From the NCBI GenBank assembly GCA_022010055.1, contig CP091737.1, positions 1,550,001 through 1,614,000 of the forward strand: a stretch of 64,000 bases of DNA, written 5' to 3'. The notes under the pieces were generated by a model, which worked only from the letters and a program-made list of their open reading frames with translations, did not search any database and was not told the origin of the DNA. Below, piece after piece: positions 1 through 10,023 of the stretch. The DNA is from Treponema sp. Lineage in GTDB: Bacteria; Spirochaetota; Spirochaetia; Treponematales; Treponemataceae. A program made the position numbers and the translations under genes. Numbering within the stretch: position 1 is the first letter of the stretch; every line of letters begins with the position of its first letter.

Positions 1-672
1 ATCCAGAAACTGTTCGTTCCGCAGATAATATCCCATGTCGGACTTAAAAGAACCTTTATATTCCTTTAGATTGCAACCAGCGCCCACGTAGACTTTCGAG
101 CCGCCAAGCTCAACATGCGTAAGGCACACAGAAGAATTTTCCGCCGCATACGAAGCAGTGTCATCAACCTGTACAAATCCACCGCCCAAAAGCTGCACTT
201 TAACAATATGAATTTTTGAACCAGGCGCTGCATAAACCTCAGTTTTTAACGCCTGAAAACCAGAGGCATTTTTTTCCGAAGAGCTCACAATAATCACAGT
301 CGCCTCGGAATTTTCTCCTGCAAAAATCACCTGGCGGGTCAATGCGCAGTTCTTTTCAGAAAAATCGTAGTTCAGGACAAGCGGCTTTTCAATCCGGGCG
401 TTTGCCGGCACAGAAATTCCCATAGCGCAGGCTTCTGAACCAGAACCGGAAGTCTCAAAAATCGAGTCAGAAGATTCGCCTGTTCCAGACAAAATTTCCG
501 GAAACTTTGCTTTTAACTCAAAACCGTTTTCAGAAAGCACAAACTCCTGCCCGTTTTTTATTTCAGGCATAACAGTTTCAAGCGAAAAATCAAAATCAAC
601 CGCCGCTTCGTTTATTTTCAGCCAGCTCCATGACGGAGAAACCAGTTTATTTATTTTTAAAGATTCAGCCAT
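1..672 (-). CDS. sufD: SufD, Fe-S cluster scaffold subunit (3' part outside window)
   Basis: SufD forms the SufBC2D scaffold on which Fe-S clusters are built. The protein starts MAESLKINKLVSPSWSW and stays open to the window edge (224 codons, C-terminus missing). Seen: the repetitive beta-helix style of the SufB/SufD core, with segments such as LTHVELGGSKVYVGAG. Its ATG overlaps the sufB stop by one base (TGATG), so it is translationally coupled to sufB in a sufC-sufB-sufD order. The identification relies on this context plus the beta-helix character; the conserved C-terminal SufD region cannot be seen. Confidence 0.85.
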   Translation of the reverse strand, partial: MAESLKINKLVSPSWSWLKINEAAVDFDFSLETVMPEIKNGQEFVLSENGFELKAKFPEILSGTGESSDSIFETSGSGSEACAMGISVPANARIEKPLVLNYDFSEKNCALTRQVIFAGENSEATVIIVSSSEKNASGFQALKTEVYAAPGSKIHIVKVQLLGGGFVQVDDTASYAAENSSVCLTHVELGGSKVYVGAGCNLKEYKGSFKSDMGYYLRNEQFLD

Positions 673-2087
673 CACATCGTCCCCTTCATTTCAAGCCGGA
701 TAAGATTGTTCATTTCAACCGCATACTCAAGCGGAAGCTCCTTTGAGACAGGATTTGCAAAACCGCTTACAATCATGCTTCGGGCTTCTTCCTCGCTGAT
801 TCCGCGGCTCATCAGATAAAACCGCGTCATTGGAAATCCGGCCGATTTTTGCCTCGTGGCCAACATCAGCCTTGTCCGTAAGAACAACATTCGCAGGAAT
901 TGTGTCGCTCCGGCTCTCGCTGTCCAGCATAAGGGAAGCGCACGAAACGCTCGCCTTAGAGCCAGCCGCCTCTTTTGCAATATAAACAGCAGAACGGTAG
1001 ATTGACGCTCCGCCGCCCTTGGAAATAGATTTAGTAGTAATAACGCTGGTCGTGTTTGGCGCAAGGTGAACCATTTTTGCGCCGGTATCAAGCTCCTGGC
1101 CTGCGCCGGCAAAAGTCACGCCTGTAAATTCCGCGCGCGCATTTCTTCCAACCAGATCGCTTTCCGGGTAAAGGCAGCCAACGTGGCTTCCAAAAGAACC
1201 GGAAATCCATTCAATCGAGCCTCCCTCCTCAACCTTCGCGCGCTTTGTGTTCAGGTTGTACATATTTTTGACCAGTTTTCAATAGTTGAATAGCGCAAAT
1301 GCGCATTTTTCTTCACAAAAAGCTCAACCGCGCCGGCATGAAGGTTCGCCACATTGTATTTTGGCGCTGAGCAGCCTTCAATAAAATGCAGATCCGCGCC
1401 TTCATCAACAATAATAAGAGTATGCTCAAACTGCCCCGCGCCCTTTGCATTCAACCTGAAATAAGACTGAAGCGGAAAAGAAAGCTTCACGCCCTTTGGA
1501 ACATACACAAACGAGCCGCCCGACCATACAGCACCGTGCAGAGCCGCAAATTTGTGGTCTTTCGGCGTAATCAGCGTCATAAAATATTCTTTTACCATCG
1601 GTCCCCATTCAGGACTTTTCAGCGCGCTTTCAAAATCAAGATAAACAACGCCCTGCTTTGCAACCTCATCCTGAATATTGTGGTAAACCAGCTCGGAATC
1701 ATACTGAGCGCCCACTCCGGCAAGACTTTTCCGCTCCGCCTCTGGAATTCCAAGCTTTTCAAAAGTATTTTTTATGTCGTCGGGAACTTCTTCCCATGTT
1801 CCTGCCATTTTTGTCTTCGGGCGCACATAAGTAGAAATATCTTCCATCTTAAGGCCTTCTATGCTCGGCATCCAGTTCACGGAAACGCCCATTTTATTGT
1901 ACTGCTCAAGGGATTTCAGCCGGAATTCTCGCATCCATTCAGGGTCGCCCTTTTCTTCGCTAAGTTTTTTTACAATCTCAGGATTAAGCCCGGATTCAAT
2001 CCGGTAAAATTCCTTTTCAGACTCTTCGTAGCGGAAATTATAAAAATCCTGGTTTATATCATGAATATTTGTTTTTTCGTCAGCCAT
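672..2087 (-). CDS. sufB: SufB, Fe-S cluster assembly scaffold (two frame breaks)
   Basis: Core scaffold subunit of the SUF Fe-S assembly complex in the cytoplasm. The N-terminal part starts MADEKTNIHDINQDFYNFRY, followed by the conserved PKGVKLSFPLQSYFR and FIEGCSAPKY stretches. The typical NMYNLNTKRA and YLMSRGISEEEA signatures follow in other frames. Reading breaks lie at the T5 run near 1265-1269 (restoring one base gives WSKNMYNL) and at the A4 run near 818-821 (DAV/FYLMSRG). Repaired length is about 470 aa, normal for SufB. Every family block is present, so I read both breaks as sequence errors rather than a dead gene. Confidence 0.9.
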
Positions 2088-2099
2088 AATATTCCTTAA

Positions 2100-2356
2100 A
2101 AAAAGGTAAAATTTTCAATGCACTCCGGAAACTTCACTAGAAATTGCCGAAGTCAATCTCTGGCGCTCTCTTTAGAGGGGGGGGAATGCATTCCCGACGT
2201 TCAGCCGCGGCGCGTCTGAACTTACCAGAAATTGCCAAAGTCAATTTCTGGCACTTGCTTTGTCGGGAGGGGAATGTCTTCCCCTCGTTCGCAAGCAAAG
2301 CGATGCTTTTGCTTGCTCTCTACCCCTTCTAGCGGGGACACCCCGCAACGCCCCTT
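2100..2356. repeat. GC-rich palindromic intergenic repeat cluster between sufC and sufB
   Basis: Two near-identical hairpin units (arms CCAGAAATTG / CAATTTCTGG, and a diverged twin about 90 bp away) sit beside G/C-rich snap-backs. One has arms GGGGAA/TTCCCC, another GCAAGC..GCTTGC, and a third GCGGGG/CCCCGC. On the minus strand the block reads ..AGAAGGGGTAG.. and ..GAACG.., elements also found near 26.2 kb and, in part, near 16.8 kb. No gene is visible in it. It interrupts the otherwise compact sufCBD cluster. Confidence 0.6.
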
Positions 2357-3095
2357 TCAGGCATTGATGTATTTGTCAAAACCTTTTTCGTTAATTTCCT
2401 CAACAAGCGAACCGTCTCCGGTTTTTACAATCTGTCCTTTCACAAGAACATGAGTGTAGTCAACGTGCAGGCTTTCAAGAATCCTTGTTGAATGAGTAAT
2501 TATTAAAAGTCCGCCGTTCTGATTTTTCTGATATTCCTCAACGCCTTTAGAGACCGTACGCACAGCATCAACATCAAGCCCGGAATCCGTTTCGTCAAGG
2601 ATTGCAAATTTCGGCTTCAGCATAAGAAGCTGAAGAATCTCGCTCTTTTTTCGCTCTCCGCCGGAAAAACCAACGTTCAGGTCGCGCTTCGCATAGCTTT
2701 CATCCATATTCAAAAGCCGCATGTTCTTTTGCAGCTCCTTTTGAAACTGAAAGAGCTTTACGCGCTCGCCGGTTCTCTGCTGAATGCTTGACCTTATGAA
2801 CGATTCCAGTGAAATCCCAGGCACTTCAAGCGGATTCTGAAATGAAAGGAACATTCCGGCCCTTGCGCGCTTGTCAGTGGATTCCCCGGTTAAATCCTGC
2901 CCTTCAAATTATTTTTCCGCCATCCAGGGTGTAAACAGGATTTCCCATCAGGGCATTTCCCAAAGTAGATTTTCCGGCTCCGTTAGGTCCCATTAGAACA
3001 TGGGTTTCGCCTTCCCCAATCTTAAGATTCAAGTTCTTAAGGACAGTTTTTTCGTCAACACTTACTGAAATATTTTGTACATCAAGCAATATCAT
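2357..3095 (-). CDS. sufC: SufC, ABC-type ATPase of the SUF system (one frame break)
   Basis: ATPase that drives the SufBCD scaffold. Walker A is GPNGAGKST in the first ~45 residues, the ABC signature is LNVGFSGGERKKSEI, and Walker B is KFAILDETDSGLD, a SufC hallmark. The frame breaks near 2888 in an ATAATTTGAAGG stretch; repaired, it reads GGKII-FEGQDLTGESTDKRARAGMFLSFQ. Length is about 246 aa, as expected. It is the first gene of the sufCBD cluster, behind the promoter at 3128-3156. Confidence 0.92.
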
Positions 3096-3127
3096 ATTCG
3101 CTCCAAAAAAGTCGCCGCTCTGTTTTC

Positions 3128-3156
3128 AATATAATGAATTTACAGCAAATAGGCAA
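3128..3156 (-). promoter_or_regulatory. Sigma70-type promoter of suf cluster
   Basis: On the minus strand, TTGCCT (3156-3151), a 17-bp spacer and TATATT (3133-3128), about 33 bp before the sufC ATG. No IscR-like operator was recognised. Confidence 0.55.
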
Positions 3157-3225
3157 AGTAAACAATGCAGGCGCTTGCCATGCAAAAACTTTTTAGCCAG
3201 TATGATTTTATCCTTTTTTTTAAAT

Positions 3226-4147
3226 TTATTCCATTCTTGTAATTTCTAAAATTTCAGAAACCGTAGCCACCTTAAGATTCTTTCCGTTTAACTCCTTAAT
3301 AATCTCAGGGCTGCAGCTGTCTTCAACAATAACCGTCCCGTCCGACTTAAGGCTTTTCTGAAGGATTCCTCCGTGCTTGTAAATCAGCTCTGCAATTTTA
3401 AGGCTAAAATCAACATCCTTTTTGATTTTAAAACCCAGAGAAAAATTTCCGCTAAGCCTCTGTGTCAAAAATGCCTTTGCCTTTTTTCCATAAAGCGCGG
3501 TGATTTTTCCAATAACGTCCTTGTTGTGCCGGCTGATTTCCCGCTGCTCAAGGAATTTTTCAATGCTAAGCTTGTTTCCACGGTTCTTTTCTATCAGCGA
3601 ATCAACTGTCTCATTGTTCTGTCCGCAAAACGCCTTCAGCAAAAGCATAGTCATCTTCGCATCATCGCTGGATTTATGTGAAACAAATTTTTCGCACGGA
3701 ACTTTATAGATTCTGCACCATTCTTCAAGCCCCTTGCCATTTTTCAAGTCGTTTGCACCATCAATAATCTTTGCCACATCGTAAGCGGCGTAATTTATAG
3801 AAGGCAAGCCATAGCGTTCGCACGCGCTCTGAAGAAATCCCATGTCGTTTTTTACGGAAAAACCAAAAATTCTACGGTTTCCGGTTTCCATCAGTTTTTT
3901 TATTCCGCTGTAAAAACTTTCAAAATTGCGCTGCGCCCTGAAATAATCTTTTGAATACGCAAGTTTACATCCGTGCTTCGGGTCAAACAAGTACCAGTCA
4001 AATTCAGTTTCAGGATTCATCACAACATCATCCTCGTCAAGAATTTCCCAGTCCCGGTTCACAACAACATATCCAAAAGAACACATTTCCAACGCCGCCA
4101 AAACAGTTGGCACATTCAATATCAAAAAAAAGATAAGTGTTATCCAT
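3226..4147 (-). CDS. DnaQ-like DEDDh 3'-5' exonuclease (one frame break)
   Basis: Probable 3'-5' exonuclease of the RNase T/DnaQ superfamily. The true N-terminus is MDNTYLFFDIECANCFGGVG, whose FDIE motif supplies the first two acidic ligands. It lies in another frame from the rest; adding one A near 4086 joins it to MCSFGYVVVNRDW. The ExoII region is FGFSVKNDMGF, and the ExoIII His/Asp pair is in SHKSSDDAKMT. The start at 4147 has a GGGGGAAA ribosome site. A C-terminal ~120 residues is of unknown nature. The DNA or RNA substrate cannot be told from sequence. Confidence 0.7.
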
Positions 4148-4164
4148 AAAATAATTTCCCCCGG

Positions 4165-4869
4165 CTATTTATATATCGCAAAAATCGCCGGAACTTTTTT
4201 CAATTCCGGAAATCCTGATTTTTTCCACTGCGAAACTGTCCTTGTCCTTATATATTCCAAATCTGTTGTGATTCCCGCCGCAATGCAAAGCTTTGTGTCC
4301 GGGCGGCAGGTTTTTAACACCGTCTCAAAAAGCTGAGCGTTCCTGTAAGGGGTTTCTATAAAAAGCTGAGTCTGCGCCTCTTTGTAAGCCCTGTTTTCAA
4401 AAAACTTAAGCTTTGTGGCGCGCTCGTTAGGTTTTACCGGAAGATAACCGTTAAAAGCAAAGCTCTGGCCGCTAAAACCGCTTCCCATAACAGCCATTAT
4501 TATAGAATTCGGTCCGACCAGCGGAACAACTTTCAGCCCTTTCTTCTGGGCCAACGCCACAACATCAGCGCCAGGATCGGCAACCGCAGGGCACCCGGCC
4601 TCGCTAATAACTCCTACAGGCTCGCCTTTTTCCAGCGAATCAAGGTAATGCAGAATATCCTTTGAATCCGTATGTTCGCTAAGCTCAACAAAATCGCCGT
4701 CATCAACGTGGCTGTTTTCAATTTTTGCAAGAAATCTTTTCGCTGATTTTATGTTTTCAACAATAAAATGCCTTATCTGCCTGATTACCTGAAAATTATA
4801 GTCTGGAAGAACCTTGGAATATTCTGTGTCACCCAAAGTTACAGGAATTAAATACAAAGCGGTTTCCAT
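4165..4869 (-). CDS. SAM-dependent methyltransferase, RsmI-like (tetrapyrrole methylase fold)
   Basis: About 234 aa. The fold is suggested by METALYLIPVTLGD at the start, GEPVGVISEAGCPAVADPG (the conserved SxAGxPxxxDPG loop) and LVGPNSIIMAVMGSGFSG. It resembles the 16S rRNA 2'-O-methyltransferase RsmI but is shorter, a form often found beside RsmI. Start 4869 is preferred because GGGGG lies just upstream; an upstream extension would run into the pnp terminator. The next gene (3226-4147) follows after 17 bases. Confidence 0.7.
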   Translation of the reverse strand: METALYLIPVTLGDTEYSKVLPDYNFQVIRQIRHFIVENIKSAKRFLAKIENSHVDDGDFVELSEHTDSKDILHYLDSLEKGEPVGVISEAGCPAVADPGADVVALAQKKGLKVVPLVGPNSIIMAVMGSGFSGQSFAFNGYLPVKPNERATKLKFFENRAYKEAQTQLFIETPYRNAQLFETVLKTCRPDTKLCIAAGITTDLEYIRTRTVSQWKKSGFPELKKVPAIFAIYK

Positions 4870-4881
4870 TTTTCCCCCAAA

Positions 4882-4914
4882 AAAAAGACGCACGCCAAAA
4901 AAGCGCACGTCCTT
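4882..4914 (-). terminator. Intrinsic terminator of pnp
   Basis: On the minus strand, GACGTGCGC - TTTTTT loop - GCGTGCGTC (two G-U pairs) followed by eight T. It lies between pnp and the methyltransferase gene. Confidence 0.65.
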
Positions 4915-4956
4915 TATCAGCGCAGTTCATTTACAAAACCGCACAATTCAGTTCAT

Positions 4957-7061
4957 TTACTTTGTTTCAATCGCATCGATATACGACAGGTTCAGACGGC
5001 CCATTTTGTCAACTTCCAGAAGTTTTACAGGAATAACCTGGCCTTCCTTCAGAACATCGCTTACCTTTTCAACACGCTGCTTAGAAAGTTTAGATATGTG
5101 GCAAAGGCCTTCTTTTCCAGGAAGAATTTCAACAAATGCGCCAAAATCCATAATGCGCTTTACAGTTCCCTGATAGATTGCTCCAACTTCCGGATCTTCA
5201 GTAATTCCCTTTACGGCCTTTTTAGCCAGCTCAGCAGTCTCACCGTTCTTTCCGTAGATTGTAACAGTTCCGTCATCATCGGTGTTGATTGTAACATCAT
5301 ACTGAGAGCAGAGAGCCTTTACATTCTTTCCGCCAGGTCCGATCAAAGCGCCAATCTTGTCTACCGGAATTTTCATTGTAATAATCTGCGGCGCGCGCGG
5401 ACAAAGCGGAGCCGGTTTATCAATCGTTTTTTCCATGATAGAAAGGATATGCAGTCTTCCAAGGCGTGCCTGTTCAAGGGCATTCTTCATAATTTCAGTA
5501 GTTACACCGGCAATCTTGATATCCATCTGGAATCCGGTAATACCGTCCTTTGTTCCGGCTACCTTAAAGTCCATGTCGCCAAGATGGTCTTCTTCTCCAA
5601 GAATATCAGAAAGAATCTTGTATCGGCCATAAGGATTATCTCCTTCCGGCTCTGTAATAAGACCCATCGCAATACCGGCAACCATTTTTTTCATAGGAAC
5701 ACCGGCGGCAAGCATCGCAAGACAGCCGCCGCAAGTAGAAGCCTGTGAAGAAGAACCATTAGATTCCATAATTTCAGAAACTACGCGCACTGTGTAAGGG
5801 AATTCCTCGCGGCTTGGAACCATTGCCGCCAAAGAGCGGCGGGCCAGGTTTCCGTGACCAATTTCACGGCGTCCTGTAGTAAGTTTTCCGGTCTCACCAA
5901 CAGAATACGGAGGGAAATTGTAGTGAAGAATAAAATGTTCAGAACGGTTTCCGTCAATATCGTCATAAGACTGTTCGTCCAGCGCAGTTCCAAGCGTACA
6001 TACAGCCAAAGACTGTGTTTCGCCTCGGGTAAACAAAGCCGAGCCATGCGGAGTAGAAGAACGTTCACCTCGCAGGTAATAGGACGAATTTCATCAGTTT
6101 TTCGTCCGTCAATGCGGACTCCGTCATCAAGAATTGACTTTCTTAAAAGTTTGTACTGAATATCGTCCATCAAATTCGCAAAAAGCTTTGCCTGAACAGG
6201 ATCTTCAAGCTGTTCCGCGTGGTTTGCGCCGACTTCCTGAATAACCTTTGCGATTGCCTTTCCGCGGTTCATTTTTCCGTCCTGGAAACAGGCTTTTTTA
6301 AGAAGCGGTGTCGCCTCAGCCTCAAGCTGCTCCGCATTTGCAAGCGTAACATCAAGAGGATTCAAAGGAAGTTTTTCTTTTCCGCATTTTGCGACAAGCT
6401 CTTCCTGAAGCTTGCACATTTCCTTGATGAATTTTTCCGCTTCGGCAAGCGCGCCAAGCATAACTTCCTCGGAAACTTCTTTTGCACCGCCTTCAACCAT
6501 TGTAAAACCGTCTTTTGTTCCGGCAACAACAATTTCCATGTCGGCTTCTTCAATTTCCTTGAAAGTAGGGTTTATAACATATTTTCCGTTCAAGAAACCT
6601 ACGCGGCAGGCGGCAACCGGACCATGGAACGGAATATCCGAAATACATGTAGCGGCAGAAGCTGCGATTACAGCCAGAATATCCTGAGTATGAACGCCGT
6701 CGCAAGAAACGCAGGTAGGAACAATCTGAAGCTCGTGTCCAAACGATGGCTCAAAAAGCGGACGCATAGGACGGTCAATAAGCCGGCTTACCAGAATTTC
6801 CTTGTCTTTCGGGCGGCCTTCGCGTTTTACAAAACCGCCTGGAATTTTTCCAGCGGCATAAAATTTTTCGTTATATTCAACTGTTACAGGAACAAAATCC
6901 TGACCTTCTGTTACTGAACTAGAAGCGCAGATTGTGGCAATAATCGCAGCGCCGCCCCACTGGGCGTAGACACAGCCGTTTGCCTGTTTACCAATTTTTC
7001 CTGATTCAATAATTAAATCAGCATCACCAAGTCTGTAAGTTACTCTTGTTACTTCTGACAT
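4957..7061 (-). CDS. pnp: Polynucleotide phosphorylase (one frame break)
   Basis: 3'-5' phosphorolytic exoribonuclease and degradosome component. Order: first RNase PH core (start MSEVTRVTYRLGDADLIIES), helical linker, second RNase PH core (HGSALFTRGETQSLAV, EIGHGNLARRSL), KH domain (IGALIGPGGKNVKAL) and S1 domain (GAIYQGTVKRIMDFGAFVEI) ending YIDAIETK. About 700 aa, normal size. A frame break lies near 6058, just before STPHGSALFTRGE. Order pnp after rpsO (upstream) is the classic arrangement. All domains are intact, so sequence error is the likeliest cause of the break. Confidence 0.93.
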
Positions 7062-7113
7062 TTTACCTTTCCTTATGTCTTATTCTTTCTTTTACATCGC
7101 TAATGAATTTTTC

Positions 7114-7194
7114 CACAGATACACACAAATCTACACGAAAACTTTATGCAGCCGCCACAAAAGGAGGTTTTCGCATACATCTGTGTTCATCTGC
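7114..7194. repeat. Long imperfect inverted repeat between rpsO and pnp
   Basis: Two ~28-base arms (left 7114-7142, right 7167-7194) share CACAGAT..GAAAAC in opposite orientation around a GCAGCCGCC centre. In the rpsO-pnp mRNA it would form a large hairpin upstream of pnp, the place where RNase III processing controls pnp in E. coli. Any such role here is inference. Confidence 0.5.
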
Positions 7195-7235
7195 TACCTG
7201 AAAAACCAGCTTGCGATGCTCCGCGCATACCACTA

Positions 7236-7277
7236 AAAAAGCCTGCGCCACCACGAAGTATGGCAACAGGCCTTTCC
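7236..7277 (-). terminator. Intrinsic terminator after rpsO
   Basis: On the minus strand, GCCTGTTGCC - ATACTTCGTGGT - GGCGCAGGC then TTTTTT, immediately after the rpsO stop. It may partly uncouple rpsO from pnp. Confidence 0.65.
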
Positions 7278-7290
7278 TACAAAACAAGAA

Positions 7291-7560
7291 CTACTTGCGA
7301 AGTCCAAGTTCCTTGATGAATGCACGGTAACCTTCAAGGTTTGTGCGTTCAAAATATCTCAACATCTTTCGACGCTGACCAACAACTTTCAAGAGAGAAC
7401 GCTTTGCTCCAGCATCCTTAGGAAATCTCTTTGAGTGTGCTGTAAGCTGCTTGATTCTTTCTGTAAGAAGGGCAATCTGAACCTTTATGTTGCCAGTGTC
7501 GCCTTCTTTCGCACCGTATTTAGATACGAGTGATTTTGTTGTTTCTTTTGCAAGTGCCAT
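7291..7560 (-). CDS. rpsO: 30S ribosomal protein S15
   Basis: 89 aa, full-length S15, a primary 16S rRNA-binding protein of the small-subunit platform. Recognised by GDTGNIKVQIALLTERIKQL and the rRNA-binding HSKRFPKDAGAKRSLLKVVGQRRKMLRY, ending in ELGLRK. An AAGGGG ribosome site lies 7 bases before the ATG. Lies upstream of pnp. Confidence 0.97.
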   Translation of the reverse strand: MALAKETTKSLVSKYGAKEGDTGNIKVQIALLTERIKQLTAHSKRFPKDAGAKRSLLKVVGQRRKMLRYFERTNLEGYRAFIKELGLRK

Positions 7561-7695
7561 TGTTGGAACCCCTTAAAAAATATTTTATCTGAATAAGCGG
7601 AAAAAATGCAGGTCAATCTCCGGGTTGAGGGAAATTAATCACAAAAAATCCGTAAAAACAGACGTTTAAAAGTTTATAGAAAACAGAAGCATTAA

Positions 7696-8271
7696 TCAAT
7701 AACCCAAAAGCTTTTCCGCCATATCAATATGCTTTCCGGCGATAAGCTCGCGGATCATCGTGCTGCTTATGCGCTTTCCGTCCTCTTTTACAAGCTCAAT
7801 AAAAGCATATTCAATATTATTTTTCTGGCAGAATTCCTGAATCTGCGTCCTTGAAAAAGAGCCGTTGTGTCCGCAGCAAAAATCCTCGCCTTCCGCAATA
7901 AATTTAAGGTTCAGTCTTTCCTTTAATATCTGAAAAAAAACAGAGCCTTCCAGCAAGCTGAATTTCTTGTCAAAGTGAATCACAAGAACAAAGTCAAATC
8001 CAAGGCTATTGAAAATTTCAAGGCGTTTTTCCAAAGTCGAAATATCGCCCTTATAGCTTTCCCCCTGCTTAATGGACGAAACAGGTTTTTCAAAAGTTAT
8101 TATTCCGCTCAGCGTTCCGTTTTTTTTTGAAAAATCCAGAACCTTTTTAAAAAGAGCGTAATGTCCTTTGTGAGGTCCGTCAAACGAACCTACAGTAACC
8201 GCCGCGCCTTTTTCAAACTGTCCAGCGCAGCAAGAATCATTTGTCAGTTCAGCCCAAGAAATAACTTTCAA
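7696..8271 (-). CDS. ribF: FAD synthetase domain protein (RibF without flavokinase domain)
   Basis: Adenylyltransferase that makes FAD from FMN and ATP. The nucleotidyl-transfer motif GSFDGPHKGHYALF (GxFDGxHxGH) is at residues 29-42 and the ISSTMIRELIAGKHID helix (S-T-x-I-R) is near the end. Only 191 aa: the protein stops right after LLGY, where normal RibF (~300 aa) continues into the riboflavin kinase domain. No flavokinase-like sequence was seen in any frame downstream. Start is TTG at 8271, three bases after the upstream gene. Flavokinase must be elsewhere, or FMN is imported. Confidence 0.75.
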   Translation of the reverse strand: MKVISWAELTNDSCCAGQFEKGAAVTVGSFDGPHKGHYALFKKVLDFSKKNGTLSGIITFEKPVSSIKQGESYKGDISTLEKRLEIFNSLGFDFVLVIHFDKKFSLLEGSVFFQILKERLNLKFIAEGEDFCCGHNGSFSRTQIQEFCQKNNIEYAFIELVKEDGKRISSTMIRELIAGKHIDMAEKLLGY

Positions 8272-8274
8272 AGT

Positions 8275-9182
8275 TTATTTTTCCCACAAAATCTCAGGAT
8301 AATACCCTTCCGTTATTTTTTTAGCGATTTCATTCTTAACGTTTTCGCGGTCTTCCGGATAAGTCATTCCAAACCAGCTTTCTTCCGAAGTATATACTTT
8401 TACCGAACCTTTCTTGTCCCTGATAATATCGCTTGCAACCACCGGAAGAAGCGCCTCTGTTTTTCCGCGGTAACATTGTCCTTTATAAAATTTTCCCAGT
8501 AAGAATTAAATTCCTCAAAGGCTTTCGGGCTAAAACCAAAAAGATTCATGCTCACGGTTTCTTTTCCAGTAAGGATTTCTTTTGTGCCGCCCATATCAGA
8601 AACAACTTTTCCGTCCTCAAAATAAATTTTCAGGTTTTCAACTATAGAAACAAGATTTTCATCTTTTACAGTACAGACACCGCGGCTTACAGAACCATTC
8701 CGGCTCATTGTCTTTTCCAGGACATATCCGACCATCGCGTGTTCCGTTGAATCATTATTAATAGAAGAAAGATGCTTTCCCAAAGTCTCAAAGGCATTCC
8801 TTCCGTAATAATCGTCTGAATTTATCACAGCAAAAGGCTCGTGAACCGCTTTTTCGGCGCACAAGACTGCATGCGCTGTTCCCCAAGGCTTAGAGCGGCC
8901 TGCAGAAAGCTTAATCTGCTCCGCCGTCAAAAGGCTTTCGTGCGACTGGAACACATATTCCGCATCCATATTTCTTGCGACGCGGTCAAAAAGCCTTTCC
9001 CTGAAATCTTTTTCTATATCTTTTCTGATTATATAAACTACCTTGCCAAAACCAGACTTTTTCGCATCAAAGGTCGCAAAATCAAGAAGACATTCTCCAT
9101 TCTTGCCGACTGCGTCAATCTGTTTTACTCCGCCATAGCGGCTGCCCATTCCTGCGGCAAGAACTAAAAGTGTAGGTTTCAT
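8275..9182 (-). CDS. Sugar-nucleotide-type nucleotidyltransferase (one frame break)
   Basis: About 303 aa. Residues 1-25 carry the NTP-transferase signature LVLAAGMGSRYGGVKQ and an internal INSDDYYG stands for the metal-binding Asp. After DNVTAEK one A is missing in an A5 run near 8470. Repaired, it continues TEALLPVVASDIIRD to a terminal GYYPEILWEK. The sugar substrate cannot be read from sequence. Cotranscription with the FAD synthetase (3-base gap) is likely. Confidence 0.7.
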
Positions 9183-9223
9183 ATTTACCTTCCCTATTGA
9201 AGTATTTTTTTGTAATCCTTATA

Positions 9224-9928
9224 TTATTCCACAATTATTGTTTCAAGCGCAAGTATCATCATATCTTTAAATGTTTTTTCGCGCTCCTCGGCGGTCGTCT
9301 GCCCGCCCTTTACAATATGATCGCTTACCGTAAAGATAGAAAGCGCCTTTTTTTTGAATTCCGCCGCCAGAGTAAAAAGTTCCGCGGATTCCATTTCAAT
9401 TCCGACCGCGCCGTACTTCTGCCAGAGTTTCCAGTTCTGGTTGTCATCATAAAAACGGTCGCTGGAAACAACAGGGCCGACCTTTGCATTTATTCCAAGC
9501 TGCTTAGCCTTGTTAAACGCTGTATAAAGGAGCGAAAAATCAGATGCAGGCGCATAATGAAGACCGCCGAAACGCTGATTCAAAAGATACGAATCAGAAA
9601 AAGCAACATTCGCAATAACCGTGTCCTTTAAATTCACATCATCCTGAACAGAACCTATAGTTCCCACCCGGATTGCCTTTTGAACACCGTAAAAACGGAA
9701 AAGCTCGTTCACATAGATTGAAAGAGACGGCTGCCCCATTCCAGTTCCCTGAACAGAAACCCTTACGCCCTTATACGTTCCTGTAAAACCATACATTCCG
9801 CGCACTTCATTGTAGCATTTTGGATTTTCAAGAAAATTTTCTGCAATAAATTTTGCCCTAAGCGGATCTCCCGGAAGAAGAACTTTATCTGCAATCGCAC
9901 CATCCGGCGCATTTATATGTGTACTCAT
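9224..9928 (-). CDS. deoD: Purine nucleoside phosphorylase, DeoD type
   Basis: 234 aa, the usual size of the hexameric bacterial enzyme. It phosphorolyses purine (deoxy)nucleosides to base and pentose-1-phosphate. Visible: LLPGDPLRAKFIAENF, VQGTGMGQPSLSIY (phosphate site), GIEMESAELF (ribose-binding Glu) and TVSDHIVKG (catalytic Asp). A TATAAT box lies only 7 bases before the ATG, so the transcript may be almost leaderless. Ends in ALETIIVE. Confidence 0.93.
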   Translation of the reverse strand: MSTHINAPDGAIADKVLLPGDPLRAKFIAENFLENPKCYNEVRGMYGFTGTYKGVRVSVQGTGMGQPSLSIYVNELFRFYGVQKAIRVGTIGSVQDDVNLKDTVIANVAFSDSYLLNQRFGGLHYAPASDFSLLYTAFNKAKQLGINAKVGPVVSSDRFYDDNQNWKLWQKYGAVGIEMESAELFTLAAEFKKKALSIFTVSDHIVKGGQTTAEEREKTFKDMMILALETIIVE

Positions 9929-10023
9929 ACTTTTATTATACCACAGATTTTTAAATATGCGGAAATTGATTTTTCTCAGAAAATTTCATCCGGCAAAACG
10001 CGAAGCCTGGCTAATCCGTTCAG

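Noticed and set aside
672..2087. Programmed frameshifting in sufB
   Set aside because: Two breaks in opposite genes-wide pattern and breaks of the same kind in many unrelated genes favour sequence error.
1386..2099. Long plus-strand reading frame (237 codons) opposite sufB
   Set aside because: It is the antisense shadow of sufB; composition is unlike a protein and there is no ribosome site.
6219..6917. Plus-strand 232-codon frame opposite pnp
   Set aside because: Antisense shadow of a conserved PNPase domain.
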